Positions 3,846 through 6,383 of a DNA stretch of 6,383 bases are shown one piece after another. The stretch spans positions 1-6,383 of the forward strand of contig PLJQ01000500.1 of NCBI GenBank assembly GCA_003140275.1, in the 5' to 3' direction. Origin of the DNA: Limisphaerales bacterium (lineage in GTDB: Bacteria > Verrucomicrobiota > Verrucomicrobiia > Limisphaerales > PALSA-1396). The stretch's first letter is position 1. Each line of letters opens with the position of its first letter. The notes below the pieces were generated by a model that saw only the letters and a list, made by a program, of their open reading frames with translations, had not been told where the DNA came from and searched no databases. A program made the translations under genes and the position numbers.

Positions 3846-6383
3846 ATGGCTAGATCGACAGTGAAACTCCCCGGCTTGCGAATGTTCCTCCTCAGTTGTC
3901 TCGGTTGGGTGATTGCGCACTCCGACGGCAACGTTTTCGCGGCCGGGCCGGTCAAAGTGGACTTCAACCGAGACATTCGCCCAATCCTTGAAAGTCGCTG
4001 TTACGAATGTCATGGCGCGAAGAAACAAAAGAGCGGCCTGCGGTTCGACCGCAAATCAAACGCCTTCCGGGGTGGCGATTCCGGCAAGCCTGCCATTGTC
4101 GCGAACAAAAGCGCTGAAAGTCCGTTGATCCAGAAGATCACGAGCCAGGACCCGGACGAAATGATGCCGCCCAAAGGCGAACGGTTGACCGGGAAGCAAA
4201 TTGCTTTATTGCGTTCGTGGATTGAGCGAGGCGCCATCTGGCCGGAGGAGGCGGAGAAAAAACACTGGGCTTACGTCAAGCCGGTGCGCCCGGTGCTGCC
4301 CAAAGTCCAAAATAAAAAATGGCCGCGCAACGGCATCGATTATTTTGTGCAGGCGCGACTGGAAAAGGAAAAGCTCAAGCCATCGCCGCCAGCGGATCGT
4401 GCCACGTTGATCCGCCGCGTCAGTCTGGACCTCATCGGACTGCCGCCGGCGTTGGAGGAAGTGGACGCTTTCCTGGCCGATAAGAGCGCGGACGCCTACG
4501 AGAAGCTGGTGGATCGTCTCCTGGCTTCTTCCGCCTACGGCGAACGTTGGGCGCGTCCGTGGCTGGATCTGGCCCGCTACGCTGACACGCAGGGTTACGA
4601 AAAAGACAACCGCCGGACGATCTGGCCGTATCGGGATTGGGTGATCAACGCGCTAAACCGCAACCTGCCGTTCGACGAATTTACGATCGAACAAATCGCC
4701 GGTGACATGCTGCCCAACGCATCACAGGACCAGAAAGTGGCGACCGGTTTCCACCGCAACACGATGACCAATACGGAAGGCGGCACCGACAAGGAGGAAT
4801 TCCGGCATGAAGCGATCGTGGATCGGATCAATACCACGATGTCGGTCTGGATGGGCACCACGTTTGGATGCGCTCAATGCCACAATCATAAATATGACCC
4901 GCTGATGATGAAGGAATATTACCAGTTCTACGCACTGCTGAATAACACCGCCGATGCGGATAGCGATGACGAATCGCCGGTGATGAAGTTGCCGACTCCG
5001 GGACAAGCAGGGCAGCTTCAAAAAGTGCGTGACGATATCGCCGCCCTGGACAAACAGTTCAAAGCCCAAACACCGGAGCTGGCTGAATCCCAGGCTGCGT
5101 GGGAGCGAAAGACGGTAGCCGCTCTGGCCAGTTGGCGGGTGCTTGATCCGGTGGAGTTCACCTCGGCGGGCGGCGCGACGCTCACCAAGGCCGGGGACAA
5201 ATCGCTGCTCGCCGGCGGCAAGAATCCTTCCAATGACGTTTACACCGTCGTCGCACAAACGGACCGCAAAAAAATCACCGGCATTCGTCTCGAAGTATTG
5301 CCCGACGCGAGTCTGCCGCACCAATCGCTGGGCCGCCACCCCAACGGCAGCTTCGTCCTCAGCCGTTTCGAAGCCTCATGGTTGCCGGATGATAAATCCG
5401 CTCCCGCCCACCCAATCGTGTTCCAGCGCGCCAGTGCCGATTACACCCAGGACGGCCACAGCGTCACCAATTTGATCGACGGGAAACCCGGTCCGGGCTG
5501 GGCGATCAGCGCGGGTGACGAAAAATTTCGTGTTGAACGCTCCGCCTACTTCACGATTTCCAATCGCGTTGGATTCGATCCGGGTAAAACGTTGAGCATC
5601 ACTCTCCGTCACGAATCGCAGTTCGGTGAAGCCAACGTTGGCCGCTTTCGGTTATTGGTCACCACCCTGGACGAGCCAGTCCCCGCGCCGAACGTGCCCG
5701 ACGCCATTCGAAAAATCCTCGCCGTCGCACCGGCCGACCGAACTGAGAAACAAAAGGAAGAACTGGCGGCGCATCATCGTTCTTTTGCATCGGAATTGAA
5801 AACGGTGCGCGCAGAACTGGCCAAACTGGGCCACGCAGAATCCGATTTGGACAAATCAATTCCCATTACGTCGGTGATGGAAGAACTGGCCAAGGGGCGC
5901 GAAACACACATCCTGATTCGCGGCGGTTTCTTGAGCAAAGGGGACAAGGTTGAACCCGGGACGCCGGCCGTGTTTGGCGCCCTCAAGCCGCGTTCACCGG
6001 GAAAACCTCCCGACCGGCTCGACCTCGCCCGTTGGCTGGTGGATGAAAATAATCCGTTGACGGCCCGCGTCACGATGAACCGTTTTTGGGAACAATACTT
6101 TGGCATCGGCATTGTGGAGACGAGCCAGGATTTTGGGACGCAAGGCGAATTGCCGACGCATCCGGATTTGCTCAACTGGCTGGCAACCGAGTTCAGGCTT
6201 CAAAAGTGGGACATGAAGGCGATGCACAAATTGATCGTGACCTCGGCGACCTATTGCCAGAACTCGCGAGTCACGCCCTACCTCATCCAGCGCGACCCGT
6301 ACAATCGTTTGTTTGCGCGCGGGCCGCGCGTGCGTTTGGAAGCCGAGATGATTCGTGACCAGGCGTTGACGGTCGGCGGGTTG
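3846..6383 (+). CDS. Exported planctomycete-type cytochrome protein (PSCyt1-DUF1549-DUF1553), 3' end outside window
   Basis: The frame is open for 846 codons to the window edge; family members are usually about 1000 residues or more, so the last part of DUF1553 is missing. A signal peptide (hydrophobic MFLLSCLGWVIA, likely cleavage near FAAG at 31-34) exports it. Residues 38-135 are the PSCyt1 cytochrome c-like domain, with haem motif CYECH at 52-56 and a likely axial Met in DEMMPPKG near 106-107. Residues 163-368 are DUF1549, including YGERWARPWLDLARYADT and a second CxxCH, CAQCHNHKYDP at 342-352. Residues 390-425 and 625-665 look coiled. Residues 426-610 form a beta-rich region with GRHPNGSFVLSRFE, probably a carbohydrate-binding-like fold. 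DUF1553 begins near 705, with RLDLARWLVDENNPLTARV and NRFWEQYFG. The biochemical function of this family is not established; a role in redox-linked extracellular catabolism is an inference. No Shine-Dalgarno site precedes 3846; an internal ATG at 3882 would shorten the signal peptide. Confidence 0.92.
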   Translation, partial: MARSTVKLPGLRMFLLSCLGWVIAHSDGNVFAAGPVKVDFNRDIRPILESRCYECHGAKKQKSGLRFDRKSNAFRGGDSGKPAIVANKSAESPLIQKITSQDPDEMMPPKGERLTGKQIALLRSWIERGAIWPEEAEKKHWAYVKPVRPVLPKVQNKKWPRNGIDYFVQARLEKEKLKPSPPADRATLIRRVSLDLIGLPPALEEVDAFLADKSADAYEKLVDRLLASSAYGERWARPWLDLARYADTQGYEKDNRRTIWPYRDWVINALNRNLPFDEFTIEQIAGDMLPNASQDQKVATGFHRNTMTNTEGGTDKEEFRHEAIVDRINTTMSVWMGTTFGCAQCHNHKYDPLMMKEYYQFYALLNNTADADSDDESPVMKLPTPGQAGQLQKVRDDIAALDKQFKAQTPELAESQAAWERKTVAALASWRVLDPVEFTSAGGATLTKAGDKSLLAGGKNPSNDVYTVVAQTDRKKITGIRLEVLPDASLPHQSLGRHPNGSFVLSRFEASWLPDDKSAPAHPIVFQRASADYTQDGHSVTNLIDGKPGPGWAISAGDEKFRVERSAYFTISNRVGFDPGKTLSITLRHESQFGEANVGRFRLLVTTLDEPVPAPNVPDAIRKILAVAPADRTEKQKEELAAHHRSFASELKTVRAELAKLGHAESDLDKSIPITSVMEELAKGRETHILIRGGFLSKGDKVEPGTPAVFGALKPRSPGKPPDRLDLARWLVDENNPLTARVTMNRFWEQYFGIGIVETSQDFGTQGELPTHPDLLNWLATEFRLQKWDMKAMHKLIVTSATYCQNSRVTPYLIQRDPYNRLFARGPRVRLEAEMIRDQALTVGGL

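Noticed and set aside
4722..5339. 205-residue minus-strand open frame
   Set aside because: It is antisense to the conserved DUF1549 region and the middle region of the cytochrome protein, without its own start signal or known motif.

Overview
The window looks like a chromosomal segment of a moderately GC-rich bacterium of the Planctomycetota-Verrucomicrobiota-Chlamydiota group, most likely Verrucomicrobiota. The evidence is a secreted protein with the PSCyt1-DUF1549-DUF1553 architecture, which is very typical of that group, an exported isochorismatase-like/ThuA-like fusion, weak or absent Shine-Dalgarno sites before two of the three main genes, and GC-rich hairpin-forming repeats between genes. 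The lineage is an inference; no rRNA or other marker gene is present.

Bases 1-2130 form an accessory, repeat-rich region. It opens with the C-terminal part of an Eco57I-like type IIG restriction-modification enzyme, ending at 440. A repeat block (391-690) starts inside that tail and runs on through a long imperfect hairpin (about 450-575) and a second fragment that resembles a methylase C-terminus. The same block recurs at 1811-2110, exactly 1420 bases downstream, with 272 of 300 positions identical and no gaps. The second copy also begins on the tail of a type IIG-like protein. The two copies bracket a small uncharacterised ORF and one intact gene for a protein of unknown function (930-1649). 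The region reads as a graveyard of restriction-modification gene tails decorated with a mobile or self-copying palindromic repeat, with one conserved unknown gene as passenger.

Bases 2131-6383 are ordinary coding sequence on the plus strand. A 528-residue exported protein (2169-3755) joins an isochorismatase-like cysteine hydrolase domain to a ThuA-like domain. After a 90-base gap with two small hairpins, a large exported planctomycete-type cytochrome protein (3846 to the window edge, 846 residues visible) carries two CxxCH motifs, a DUF1549 domain, a beta-rich middle region and the first part of DUF1553. Both proteins probably act outside the cytoplasm. Their co-orientation suggests a shared process, perhaps catabolic, but the substrate cannot be read from sequence.

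I found no tRNA, rRNA, CRISPR array, intact transposase or convincing minus-strand gene. The most unusual feature is the pair of restriction-tail/hairpin repeats and the gene between them.
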